Shown one piece after another: positions 1 to 8,453 of a stretch of 64,000 nt of DNA. The DNA is from Paenibacillus physcomitrellae (GTDB taxonomy: Bacteria; Bacillota; Bacilli; Paenibacillales; Paenibacillaceae). The notes below the pieces were generated by a model. That model saw only the letters and a list, made by a program, of their open reading frames with translations. It made no database searches and was not told where the DNA came from. Where the stretch lies: positions 2,170,001-2,234,000 of the forward strand of contig NZ_CP022584.1 in assembly GCF_002240225.1 (NCBI RefSeq), in the 5' to 3' direction. A program made the translations under genes and the position numbers. The stretch's first letter is position 1. Each line of letters opens with the position of its first letter.

Positions 1-180
1 CTGCTTGTTTTATTTTTTGTTAAGGCTGATTGGTTACAATCAGATCACTTTTCAGGCGACCCATTTCGCCAGAAGTTTCTGTCTTTACGACTATATTTAC
101 AGCCCGGCCCCATTTACAGCTTTAAAGGCTGGTTCGTCCGTCCGAGCCACGTTAAACATCCTGGTCTTTACGGGTCTTTA

Positions 181-846
181 TTACTCTTTACTGCTCTCTT
201 CGGCCTCCGGCTGGCGGGACTGGGGCGTCCGTTCGCGCTGCGCTTTCGGTTCCCGATGTTCCTTGTTCACCAGCTGCTCGCGCTCTTTAGAGTCCTTGGA
301 GTCCTTGGAGTCTTTGGCATCCTTAGAGTCTTTGAAGTCTTTAGGTGCTTTCGGCTCCTTCGGATCCTTGCCCTCCTTCAGCTCTTTGCCTTCCCGGGCC
401 TCCCGCGCTTCGCGGGCTGCCGCTTTGCTGGCTTCCTTCGCCTGCTTCATCTTGGCATGATGCTCACGGGAAGAAAGATGCTCCCGCAGCGGCTGCTGTT
501 CTTTAAACTGCCCGTCAGCCGTTGGTTCATCGGAATCCAGTTTGCTCTGGATCAAAGCCTCCTTGATTGGTTCCTTCGTCTTCTGGAGCACAAAATAAGC
601 ACAGCCGAAATTGCAATATTCATTAATATAATCAACCACGCCCGAAATAGCGGTATCCCGGTTGGCTTTCGGATGGTTATCTCTATAGAAACCCTTAAGT
701 CTGAGCTGGTTATAACCCCAATCTCCTACGATATAGTCATAGCGGTCCAGCACCTCGCTGTAGCGCAGCTTGAAGGCTTCCGGATTCCAGCCGTTCCGGT
801 TATCCTGAATCAATTCATAACTTTTATTGCCGATTTGTATAAACAC
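181..846 (-). CDS. yutD: YutD family protein with long charged tail
   Basis: A conserved cytoplasmic protein of unknown function (YutD, formerly DUF1027). I place the start at a GTG at 846 because AAGGGGGG lies 6 bases upstream; the reading frame is open to 960, but that extension does not look like protein of this family. About the first 100 residues are the YutD core (QIGNKSYELIQDNRNGWNPE, DRYDYIVGDWGYNQLRLKGF, NEYCNFGCAYFVLQKT). The rest, about 120 residues, is a low-complexity Lys/Glu/Asp/Ser tail with repeated KDSKD and REARE units, longer than usual for the family. In Bacillus subtilis yutD lies close to lytH and yunB, and the same neighbours follow here, which supports the call. The tail has no recognisable domain. 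Confidence 0.85.
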   Translation of the reverse strand: MFIQIGNKSYELIQDNRNGWNPEAFKLRYSEVLDRYDYIVGDWGYNQLRLKGFYRDNHPKANRDTAISGVVDYINEYCNFGCAYFVLQKTKEPIKEALIQSKLDSDEPTADGQFKEQQPLREHLSSREHHAKMKQAKEASKAAAREAREAREGKELKEGKDPKEPKAPKDFKDSKDAKDSKDSKDSKEREQLVNKEHREPKAQRERTPQSRQPEAEESSKE

Positions 847-1065
847 CGGTGTCCCCCCTTGTTCCGTTAAGCGCCCTGCCGACTCGCACCTTCGGCTCGT
901 CAGCCGGTTTGTCTCTGCCGCGCTGGATATACTGCCCACATTATACCATGAAAGCGGCATAATTACTCAGCTTGTCCATGGATAAAAATCCGTCCCGTGC
1001 ACCAAATTAACTAAGAATCAATTTTCGGAGTTTGTTTCTATGCGTTCAAATAAGGAGGGACAAAG

Positions 1066-2100
1066 ATGCGATATGCTTCGGTGATCAAACGAAAATGGGG
1101 GCTGGCTGCAATGGCGGGACTGCTGGCCTTCTCATGGGCCTGTCCAAACGCAGCTGGAGCCGGGACCGATCAGCAGCCGGATTCCGCCTCTGCCGCAGCC
1201 CGGACGCTGCAGGAGCGGAGGATGATGATCCAGGAGATCAGCCAGCTGACCCAAATTCCCTGGACCTATTTGGCGGCTCTGGATCAATATGAACGGACCC
1301 TGACCCCCAAGTCCAGAAAGGAACGTTTGAAGAACAAGCTGATCAGCCTGGACCCCCAGCCGGAGTTTTGGGCCGGCCTGATCAATCCTGATCCGGGCGA
1401 TACCAACCCGATCACGATCGCTCTGTTCGGCGGCATGGGCAGGGATGCCGACGGAGACGGCAAAGCGAATCCGGACAATGACATGGATGCCTTGTACAGC
1501 CTTGCAGCTTATATGAAGAGTTATGGGCTAACGGAGGAGGATCTCCAGATCTCCTTATGGCGTTATTATCAGAACGAACGGGCGATCACCCGGATTCGCC
1601 AGTTCGCCAAATTGTATCAAACGTTCGGGACGCTGGATTTAAACAAAACCGCCTTTGTGCTGCCTCTTTCTAGCATCTACAGTTACCGCAGCACCTGGGG
1701 AGACCGGCGCGGCTTCGGCGGACTCCGCATACATGAAGGAACCGATTTGTTTGCTTCCTACGGTGTTCCCGTCAGAAGCGCCTGCTATGGGATCGTGGAG
1801 ACGAAGGGATGGAACCGCTTTGGCGGCTGGCGGATCGGCATCCGGGACATTCAGAACCGGTATCACTATTACGCCCATCTGCAGGGTTTTGACAAGAACA
1901 TCGAAGTCGGCAGCACGGTCGTTCCAGGCCAGGTGGTCGGCTGGGTAGGCAGCAGCGGGTATGGCAAGCCGGGCACTTCCGGTAAATTCCCACCGCATCT
2001 GCATTATGGGATTTATAAGGATACGGGGCATTACGAATGGGCTTTCGACCCTTATCCGCTGCTGAAACGGTGGGAGAATGAGGAACGAAGACGGAAGTGA
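1066..2100 (+). CDS. lytH: M23 family peptidase, LytH-like (spore cortex endopeptidase)
   Basis: Probable secreted zinc endopeptidase of the M23/LytM family. A signal peptide covers about residues 1-31 (basic start, hydrophobic core, ANAAGA-like end). A DADGDG-type EF-hand-like loop lies near residue 130. The C-terminal M23 domain (about 205-335) carries HEGTD, with H223 and D227 as metal ligands, and HLH at 311-313. The neighbours yutD and yunB match the B. subtilis lytH locus, where LytH cleaves L-Ala-D-Glu bonds in maturing spore cortex peptidoglycan. The start has AAGGAGG 9 bases upstream. The specific LytH assignment rests on length (344 aa) and synteny; another M23 hydrolase is possible. 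Confidence 0.8.
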   Translation: MRYASVIKRKWGLAAMAGLLAFSWACPNAAGAGTDQQPDSASAAARTLQERRMMIQEISQLTQIPWTYLAALDQYERTLTPKSRKERLKNKLISLDPQPEFWAGLINPDPGDTNPITIALFGGMGRDADGDGKANPDNDMDALYSLAAYMKSYGLTEEDLQISLWRYYQNERAITRIRQFAKLYQTFGTLDLNKTAFVLPLSSIYSYRSTWGDRRGFGGLRIHEGTDLFASYGVPVRSACYGIVETKGWNRFGGWRIGIRDIQNRYHYYAHLQGFDKNIEVGSTVVPGQVVGWVGSSGYGKPGTSGKFPPHLHYGIYKDTGHYEWAFDPYPLLKRWENEERRRK

Positions 2101-2153
2101 TTGGGAGCGGATGACTGGAATACAGCAGGATTAAACTTTCTGATGGCAAGAAT

Positions 2154-2194
2154 AGAGGGTCGCCCGGCATTTGATTGTTGCCGGGCGACCCTCT
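2154..2194. terminator. Bidirectional terminator between lytH and yunB
   Basis: A perfect GC-rich inverted repeat (AGAGGGTCGCCCGGCA / TGCCGGGCGACCCTCT) lies between the convergent genes lytH (+) and yunB (-). Short T-rich tracts follow on both strands, so it can end transcription from either side. Confidence 0.8.
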
Positions 2195-2242
2195 TCTTAC
2201 TTAAGGATTAAGGATTTAAGGAGAAATCATTAAGGAGAAGTA

Positions 2243-3241
2243 TTAAGGAGTAACGGTGGAAGTCCCTCCGGAGCCGGACTGAAGGTCCGTGCTTGAACCG
2301 GGACTTGAACTTATTTCGGTTCCAGATAAGGAGCCGGATGACAAACCTGACGGGGAACCCGCTGACGAACCGGATGCAGCACCGGTACCGGAAGGCTGGG
2401 ACGGAAGTGCAATATTAGGCGCGTTGGCGCCATTTTCCCCGACAGGCTGGCCTTTGTTGTCGTAATAGTACATCGGGACATCGCCTACCACCATCAGGTA
2501 AGAAACGGGAATATCGGTTTCGACGACCTGCGGCCCCATATTGAATGGCACCACCACGGAAACCTCGGTCCGGATGTGCAAATAAACCTCAACCAGAATC
2601 GTGTTGATACCGGCGTCCTGTTTCCGTGTGTTCAAATCAACCTTCACATCGCTTTGCGGCTCCATGCGAATCGGGATGCGCGGGCCGAAGGAGGCAATAA
2701 TCGTGCTGCCCAGAGCCTGGCCGAGTGGAATTTTCTCATTCAGCTTGGAGACGCGGTCCAGCGTCCGTTTGACCGTCTGCACCGTGTCCGACGTAATTTC
2801 CATATGGGATTTGTAATTCAGCACAAAGCCGGTTATTTTACCGTTCGCATCCGTCTTCCAGTCCACCAGGTTCCCATACTGCTTACCGTTCGCCACCTGC
2901 TCACTTATCGCTTCATTAAGCGATTCGGTTGCGATTTGCTTGAGCCGGATTTTGGCCAGCTCCATCAGCGGTCCGTCCATTCTTCGCTCCACATAATTAA
3001 ACATTTGAACAAACAATAGAAGGACCACCATGGAGGCTATTATCCAGACCCACTTCTTCTTGAATTTAATTTCCTTCCGGGGTGTACCGCCTGCCGGCTT
3101 CCAGCCGCCACCGCCCGATTTCGAGCCCCCGCCGGACTTCCAGCCTCCGCTCGATTTCGGTTTGGGCCGCAAGTTTACCCAAGCAGGGCGGCTGCCCCAT
3201 CTGCGCCTTCTGAACCTGATCGTTCTGCCACCTATCCGCAT
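2243..3241 (-). CDS. yunB: Sporulation protein YunB
   Basis: Membrane-anchored sporulation protein of the YunB family. The start at 3241 is preceded by GGGAGG at good spacing. Residues 1-60 are rich in Arg, Lys and Gly with repeats of the type KSGGG; one membrane segment follows at about 67-86 (WVWIIASMVVLLLFVQMF). The conserved outer domain includes EAISEQVANG, GKITGFVLNYKSH and DIPVSYLMVVGDVPMYYYD. The last 60 residues are a Ser/Gly/Pro-rich tail. At 332 residues it is longer than the B. subtilis protein because of the two low-complexity ends. YunB is a sigmaE-regulated protein needed for efficient sporulation in B. subtilis; its biochemical role is unknown. Confidence 0.88.
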   Translation of the reverse strand: MRIGGRTIRFRRRRWGSRPAWVNLRPKPKSSGGWKSGGGSKSGGGGWKPAGGTPRKEIKFKKKWVWIIASMVVLLLFVQMFNYVERRMDGPLMELAKIRLKQIATESLNEAISEQVANGKQYGNLVDWKTDANGKITGFVLNYKSHMEITSDTVQTVKRTLDRVSKLNEKIPLGQALGSTIIASFGPRIPIRMEPQSDVKVDLNTRKQDAGINTILVEVYLHIRTEVSVVVPFNMGPQVVETDIPVSYLMVVGDVPMYYYDNKGQPVGENGANAPNIALPSQPSGTGAASGSSAGSPSGLSSGSLSGTEISSSPGSSTDLQSGSGGTSTVTP

Positions 3242-3294
3242 GATGATAACCTCCCGGCACTGTAGCTCCTTTACCAGATTATGCGGCCAAGCGG

Positions 3295-3351
3295 CAAAAA
3301 AGAAGACAGGGCTGCCAAGTCCCCCTTCCGGGAACCGGCGCCCTGCCTGTC
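3295..3351 (-). terminator. Probable terminator after treR
   Basis: On the minus strand GACAGG-C-AGGGC pairs with GCCCTGTC across a long GC-rich loop, followed by TTCTTTTTT. It lies just downstream of treR. Confidence 0.6.
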
Positions 3352-3415
3352 CATTTTTTCCATAGAAATTGTGAAATGCTTCTTAATTTGACTCTGTTGA
3401 GTGCAGATAAGCAAT

Positions 3416-4132
3416 TTAATGAACCCGGCGCGCAAAATCGACAAATCGGAATTTATCCAGTCTATGACGGGATTCGGTATATTCAAACAGTGTCGTATCC
3501 TCCAGATAAACAAAGTTCCTAACGACCACAATATGGGATAATCCTTTGTAATCCAGAAGTTTCCGATCTTCCTCAGTCGCTTCCTCCACCGAGATCTCTT
3601 TCTTGGCGTAGCTGATCACCAGTCCAAGCTCGTTCTCCAAATAATCGTAGATCGACGTGGCGGCAATTTCAGCGGTCAGCTTGGGCACAATAGCAGGCAG
3701 GAAATAATCCTTGTCCAAAATAATCCGCTCCCCGTCGATTTCGCGGGAACGAATCACTTCCCAGACCGGGTCGCCCAGCTCAATCTGCAGATCTCTCGCG
3801 ATTTCGGGATTCGCTTTCACCTTGGCCGTCTGATGAACAGCCGTGCGGGTCGGCTTCCCGAGCTTCTCTGCCATCTCTTTGAAGCTGATTAGGCCCGTAA
3901 TCGGGAAATCCATCCGATGCACATCCAGCACGTAAGAGCCTTTGCCCTTCATCTTGTGAATGTAGCCGTTCTGAACCAGCAGATTCAGCGCTTTGCGCAC
4001 CGTCTCCCGGGTTGTCCCGTAATCGGCGGCCAGTTCGCTTTCCGAAGGCAGCTTTGCCCCGGGCTCCAGTTCTCCGGCCTGAATGCGTTCGGCGTATTCT
4101 TTGTAGATATGAAGAAAAATATTTTTAACCAC
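3416..4132 (-). CDS. treR: Trehalose operon repressor TreR (GntR family)
   Basis: DNA-binding repressor of trehalose genes. The GntR winged helix covers about residues 1-70 (KLPSESELAADYGTTRETVRKALNLL, NGYIHKMKGKGSYVL), followed by a UTRA effector domain (about 85-235) of the kind that binds trehalose 6-phosphate in TreR. I choose a GTG start at 4132: GGTGAT lies just upstream and the protein then begins VKNIFLHIYKEY, as expected for TreR. An ATG at 4150 is the alternative. The gene lies downstream of treA and treP, separated by a terminator, so it may be made by read-through or from its own promoter. Two palindromic operators sit on the treA promoter at 8273-8320. Confidence 0.9.
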   Translation of the reverse strand: MVKNIFLHIYKEYAERIQAGELEPGAKLPSESELAADYGTTRETVRKALNLLVQNGYIHKMKGKGSYVLDVHRMDFPITGLISFKEMAEKLGKPTRTAVHQTAKVKANPEIARDLQIELGDPVWEVIRSREIDGERIILDKDYFLPAIVPKLTAEIAATSIYDYLENELGLVISYAKKEISVEEATEEDRKLLDYKGLSHIVVVRNFVYLEDTTLFEYTESRHRLDKFRFVDFARRVH

Positions 4133-4172
4133 GATAATCACCGTTCCCATCTTACCACAACCCGCCTGAAGT

Positions 4173-4204
4173 AAAAAGGCACAGACCCTTATAGGGCAGT
4201 GCCT
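4173..4204 (-). terminator. Terminator after treP
   Basis: On the minus strand AGGCAC-T-GCCCT pairs with AGGGT-CT-GTGCCT around an ATA loop and is followed by TTTT. It ends the treA-treP transcript before treR. Confidence 0.85.
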
Positions 4205-4272
4205 GCAAGCTCACAACTTTTTTCTATTTTTGCACTTAAATTCCACATTGCCCTTCAATCCTACTTTGCAGC

Positions 4273-6330
4273 TCAGTTAGCTGACAAATACACCTTGAGC
4301 ACGGAAGAAGCTCCGTTCACCTGCAGCCCTGCAGCCGACGCTTCTACACTGTCGACCACCGGCTGTCCGTCCGGTATAATGACCGGCGTAACCAGGGACA
4401 AACCTGCCGCTTTAATCGTCTCCCGATCAAATTCAAGCAGCAGCTGACCTGCCTTGACCTGATCACCGGTCCCAACATGAGTGGTGAACCCTTCGCCTTT
4501 CAGCTTCACCGTATCAATGCCGACATGGATCAGGATCTGCACGCCGCTGGCATGCTCCAGCATCAAGGCGTGTTTTGTTTTGGTGATATGCATGACCGTG
4601 CCGTCAAAAGGAGCCGTTACACGGCCGTCCGCCGGTTCAATGGCCACGCCGGGACCCATTTGCCCGCTGGCAAATGCCGGATCCGGGACTTGATCAAGCT
4701 TGAGCAAGGAGCCTTCAACCGGAGCCGCAATCTCAAGAACTGTACCGGCGGCAGTTTGGCTGCTCACGCCCGCTGCGGCTTGGGCTGAAGCTTGCGCCAC
4801 ATGACTTGCCGCAGGACCAGAACTTGGGGCTGCCGAAGCCGAAGCAGCGGACACTTCCATGGTAGCTGCGGTATGGCTGGCCGTTTGCTCGGCAGCTGCT
4901 GCTGCCGGAGCCAGGCGATTTCTTTTTGACGAAATCTTGCCGAAAGCTACGGTCAATACAAACGGAACTACCAGCACAATCGCCATACCGATAAAGAACA
5001 CGCCCCACTGCTGGGCAAAGATAGACAGGAAACCCGGAATGCCGCCCACACCAATCGAGGAAGCAAGCACATGTTTGACCGACAGCAGAATGCCGCCGAG
5101 AGCCGAACCGATCATACCAAAGATAAACGGATATTTGTACCGGATATTAACCCCGAACAAAGCCGGTTCCGTTACGCCCAGGAACGCCGATACCGAGGAC
5201 GTCACGGCCAAACCTTTGCTCTTCTGCTCGCGGAACACAAACAGCATCGCAAGTGCCGCAGAGCCTTGGGCAATGTTGGACAGGGCCAGCATCGGCCAAA
5301 GAAATGTACCGCCCTGCGAGCCGATCAGCTGAACGTCTACGGCCAGGAAGGTATGGTGCATGCCGGTGACGACCAGCAGCGCATACAGACCGCCGTAGAT
5401 CAATCCGCCGAGTACCGGGAAGCTGTTAAAGATATAAACCACGCCGTCCGTAATCGCGTTGGCGATGGCGAAGGTGACCGGACCAATGATCGTAAAGGCC
5501 AGGAAGCCGGTAATCAGCAGCGTGACCGGGGCAACGACCAGGAGTTTGATTGAATCTTTGACATGTTTGTTCAGATAACGTTCGATCTTAGCCAGGATAT
5601 AGGAGGAGACCAGAACCGGAAGCACCTGTCCCTGATAACCGATCTTCTGGATATGCCAGCCAAACAGATCCCAGGATGGCACCGTACCGTCCACTTTAGC
5701 CTGCGCGTAACTCCAGGCGTTCAGCAGATCCGGATGCACCAAGATCAGGCCGAGCACAATCCCGAGCAGCGGGCTGCCGCCAAACCGGTTAACGGCCGAC
5801 CAGCCGATCAGGGCCGGGAGAAACGTAAAGGCCGTATTCGCAATCAAATTGATAATGGAAGCAAAATCATTCCAGGCCGGATAAACCTGAACCAGCGATT
5901 TACCGGCAAAAAAAATGTCGCTGCCAGTCAGGATGTTATTAATGCCGAGCAGCAAACCTGCAGTTACGATTGCCGGCAGGATCGGAATAAAGATGTCGGC
6001 CAGCGTCTTGATCGCCTGCTGCAGCGGGTTTTGTTTCTTGCCTGCCGCCTTCTTCACATCGTCCTTGGAGGCGCGTTTCGTTCCTGTGATCGCAATCATT
6101 TCTTCATAAACTTTATCAACCAGGCCGGGGCCGATAATGACCTGGAATTGGCCTTGGGTGGAGAAATGGCCTTTGACCAGATCATTTTGTTCCAGCGCTT
6201 CCGTATTTACAGCGTTTTCATCATGAAGCACAAAACGGAGACGGGTGACGCAGTGTGTCGCCGTTTCAATATTTTCAGCGCCGCCGACGGCTTGAACGAT
6301 CTTCTCAACGTTTGTTCTGTCCAGTGACAT
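4273..6330 (-). CDS. treP: PTS trehalose transporter EIIBCA (TreP with fused EIIA)
   Basis: Takes up trehalose and phosphorylates it to trehalose 6-phosphate. The ATG at 6330 is preferred over a GTG nine bases upstream that overlaps the AAGGAG ribosome-binding site. An EIIB domain covers residues 1-85 with phospho-acceptor Cys27 in ATHCVTRLRF. The EIIC domain has about 10 membrane segments (about 105-475). An Ala/Ser/Thr/Gln-rich linker follows (about 480-540), then a C-terminal EIIA of the glucose type with the acceptor His in ILIHVGIDTV. B. subtilis TreP lacks its own EIIA, so this is the longer, self-contained form. It follows treA by about 125 bases on the same strand. Confidence 0.93.
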   Translation of the reverse strand: MSLDRTNVEKIVQAVGGAENIETATHCVTRLRFVLHDENAVNTEALEQNDLVKGHFSTQGQFQVIIGPGLVDKVYEEMIAITGTKRASKDDVKKAAGKKQNPLQQAIKTLADIFIPILPAIVTAGLLLGINNILTGSDIFFAGKSLVQVYPAWNDFASIINLIANTAFTFLPALIGWSAVNRFGGSPLLGIVLGLILVHPDLLNAWSYAQAKVDGTVPSWDLFGWHIQKIGYQGQVLPVLVSSYILAKIERYLNKHVKDSIKLLVVAPVTLLITGFLAFTIIGPVTFAIANAITDGVVYIFNSFPVLGGLIYGGLYALLVVTGMHHTFLAVDVQLIGSQGGTFLWPMLALSNIAQGSAALAMLFVFREQKSKGLAVTSSVSAFLGVTEPALFGVNIRYKYPFIFGMIGSALGGILLSVKHVLASSIGVGGIPGFLSIFAQQWGVFFIGMAIVLVVPFVLTVAFGKISSKRNRLAPAAAAAEQTASHTAATMEVSAASASAAPSSGPAASHVAQASAQAAAGVSSQTAAGTVLEIAAPVEGSLLKLDQVPDPAFASGQMGPGVAIEPADGRVTAPFDGTVMHITKTKHALMLEHASGVQILIHVGIDTVKLKGEGFTTHVGTGDQVKAGQLLLEFDRETIKAAGLSLVTPVIIPDGQPVVDSVEASAAGLQVNGASSVLKVYLSAN

Positions 6331-6455
6331 TAGGATCACTCCTTAGAGTTTCTGCAAATTCTGTGGGAAAGCCAGGCGTCTGCCGCTGCCCTGCAAGGTA
6401 CGAACATCGCACTGGACAGCACACAGCCGCTGTTCTCCCGCTTCCATCCGGTCCG

Positions 6456-8174
6456 TCAGCTCTGCTGACGGCGGATGAACCACATATACGAACCATATGG
6501 AGGTAAAATCATTTCCTGCTCCAGAGCCGGAGCCGTTTGGGTGCTGCCCGCAAGAAGCTCGGATGCTCCCACCGGCTTCAGCCACTCGGAGGCCATGGAC
6601 TCCGGTAAGCTGTATTTTGCCGGATTGCCGCTAAAGTTGGAGACAACCAGCAGCGCCTCGTCTTCATCTAATCTACCGTAAGCAAAAACCTGCGGATGCT
6701 GCTCATCCAAACGGACAAAGGTGCCCTCCGTAAAGATCGGCATCTTCTTCCGCAAAGCGATCAGCTTCTTATAATGCTGGAATACCGAGTCCGGATCGTC
6801 AAGCTGGTTCTGTACGTTGATCTCCGGATACCGTTCATCCAGCTTGATCCATGGTGTTCCGGTCGTGAAGCCGGCGCCCGGTCCATCGTTCCACGGCATC
6901 GGCGTACGGGAATTATCGCGGGAGCGTTCGCGGATAATCGCGAAAGCCTCCTCTGCCGACTTCCCCTGCTCCTGCAAAATCCGGAACATGTTCAGGGATT
7001 CGATATCCCGCATTTCCTCAATACTGTTCCACTGCGGATTCGGCAGGCCGATCTCTTCACCTTGAAATACATAAGGCGTACCCTGCATGCCGTGCAGCGT
7101 TATGGCCAGCAGCTTGGCGCTTTCCACGCCGTATAGCCCATCGTCCGTGAATCGGGACAGCGCCCTTGGCTGATCATGATTGTTCAAGAACAGCGCGTTC
7201 CAGCCGCCGCCTGCCTGCATGCCGGTCTGCCACCGCGAGAACAGCGATTTAAGCTGCTCGAAATCATACGGCATAAGCTCCCATTTCTGACCGTTTGGAT
7301 AATCCACCTTCAAATGATGGAAATTAAACGTCATGGACAACTCTTCCTGCTCCGGATTGGAATACAAAATACAGTTCTCCAGCGAAGTCGAGGACATTTC
7401 GCCGACCGTAACCAGCCCATAAGGCTTAAATACGCGGCGGTTCAGCTCTTTCAGGAATTCGTGAATTCTCGGGCCGTCGGTGTAGAATCTCCGTCCATCT
7501 CCCGGAGGCACGCTGCCGTCGTCATCAGGGAAATCCTGATTCTTCGAAATGAGGTTGATGACATCCAGCCGGAAACCGCTGACTCCTTTGTCCGCCCAGA
7601 AGGTCATCAGCTTGACAACCTCTTCCCGGACCGCGGGATTCTCCCAGTTCAGGTCGGCCTGCGTTTTGTCATACAACGTCAGGAAATATTGTCCGGTTGC
7701 TTCATCATACTGCCAGGCCGGACCGCCGAATTTGGACTGCCAATTGTTAGGCACCCCGCCGTCCGGAGCCGGGTCCCGCCAAATATAATAGTCGCGGTAC
7801 GGATTATCCTTGGACTTTCTCGCTTCCTTAAACCATTTATGCTCCGTCGAAGAATGATTGACTACAATATCGAGCATCAAATGCATGTTCCGTTTGCGAA
7901 CCTCGGCTGACAATTCGTCGAAGTCGTTCATCGTTCCGTATGCCGGATCAATGCTGCAGTAATCCGCCACATCGTAACCGTTATCATTTTGTGGAGAAAC
8001 GTAAACCGGCTGAAGCCAGACAATGTCGATGCCAAGCTCCTGCAAATAATCCAGTTTCTCTGTCAGTCCCCGAATGTCTCCGGTGCCGCTGCCTGTTGTG
8101 TCTTTAAAGCTCTTGGGATAAACCTGGTATACGGTTGATTTCTTCCACCAATCCGAAGTCTGCCCATGATGCAT
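6456..8174 (-). CDS. treA: Alpha,alpha-phosphotrehalase TreA (GH13)
   Basis: Cytoplasmic enzyme that hydrolyses trehalose 6-phosphate to glucose and glucose 6-phosphate. GH13 motifs are seen in order: DIVVNHSS, GFRLDVIN (nucleophile Asp), TVGEMSS (acid/base Glu) and FLNNHDQPR. The start at 8174 (MHHGQTSDWW) follows GGGGGG with 9 bases between; the frame stays open to 8234 but that would place about 20 poor residues before the conserved WWKKSTVYQVYPKSF. First gene of the operon, behind a strong promoter with two TreR-type operators. Length 572 aa is normal for the family. Confidence 0.93.
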   Translation of the reverse strand: MHHGQTSDWWKKSTVYQVYPKSFKDTTGSGTGDIRGLTEKLDYLQELGIDIVWLQPVYVSPQNDNGYDVADYCSIDPAYGTMNDFDELSAEVRKRNMHLMLDIVVNHSSTEHKWFKEARKSKDNPYRDYYIWRDPAPDGGVPNNWQSKFGGPAWQYDEATGQYFLTLYDKTQADLNWENPAVREEVVKLMTFWADKGVSGFRLDVINLISKNQDFPDDDGSVPPGDGRRFYTDGPRIHEFLKELNRRVFKPYGLVTVGEMSSTSLENCILYSNPEQEELSMTFNFHHLKVDYPNGQKWELMPYDFEQLKSLFSRWQTGMQAGGGWNALFLNNHDQPRALSRFTDDGLYGVESAKLLAITLHGMQGTPYVFQGEEIGLPNPQWNSIEEMRDIESLNMFRILQEQGKSAEEAFAIIRERSRDNSRTPMPWNDGPGAGFTTGTPWIKLDERYPEINVQNQLDDPDSVFQHYKKLIALRKKMPIFTEGTFVRLDEQHPQVFAYGRLDEDEALLVVSNFSGNPAKYSLPESMASEWLKPVGASELLAGSTQTAPALEQEMILPPYGSYMWFIRRQQS

Positions 8175-8272
8175 GGTCGAATTCCCCCCGCTCTGCATAT
8201 AAATCGAATTTACATGGAAAAAGTTGAAATCCAATTTATATCTTCTATTGTTATGATCGAATTAAGGAAAAG

Positions 8273-8284
8273 TTGTATATACAA
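8273..8284. promoter_or_regulatory. TreR-type operator, downstream copy
   Basis: Perfect 12-base palindrome TTGTATATACAA, placed in the 5' untranslated region of treA about 15-30 bases after the -10 box. It resembles the B. subtilis tre operator as I know it. Together with the copy in the promoter spacer it could allow cooperative repression. Confidence 0.8.
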
Positions 8285-8299
8285 GTTCGATACGAATTC

Positions 8300-8328
8300 A
8301 TTGTAATCCTGTATATACATGTTGTCAA
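8300..8328 (-). promoter_or_regulatory. treA promoter with operator in its spacer
   Basis: On the minus strand TTGACA (8328-8323), a 17-base spacer and TACAAT (8305-8300) form a near-consensus sigmaA promoter. The spacer contains the palindromic core TGTATATACA (8310-8319), a second TreR-type operator, so bound repressor would block RNA polymerase directly. Confidence 0.85.
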
Positions 8329-8375
8329 CAGCAAATAAAGCCCTTTCATAAAGATGGACTGGAAGGAAAAGGCAT

Positions 8376-8416
8376 ATAAAAAAGGACCTCCCTATTTGGT
8401 CTTTAGGGAGGTCCTT
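8376..8416 (-). terminator. Terminator after the GH130 gene
   Basis: AAGGACCTCCCTA (8382-8394) and TAGGGAGGTCCTT (8404-8416) form a perfect 13-bp stem with a 9-base loop. On the minus strand a TTTTTT tract follows, so it ends the operon whose last gene is at 8454. Confidence 0.9.
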
Positions 8417-8453
8417 CTTGCAAGCTTAGTTCATTCCGGCCATTCTATTCGTC

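Noticed and set aside
5-460. Plus-strand open frame opposite yutD
   Set aside because: It is the complement of the Lys/Glu-rich tail, giving Leu/Ser/Phe-rich low complexity; the minus-strand frame has family motifs.
5563-6327. Long plus-strand open frame opposite treP
   Set aside because: Shadow of the treP coding frame; no recognisable motif and treP is unmistakable.
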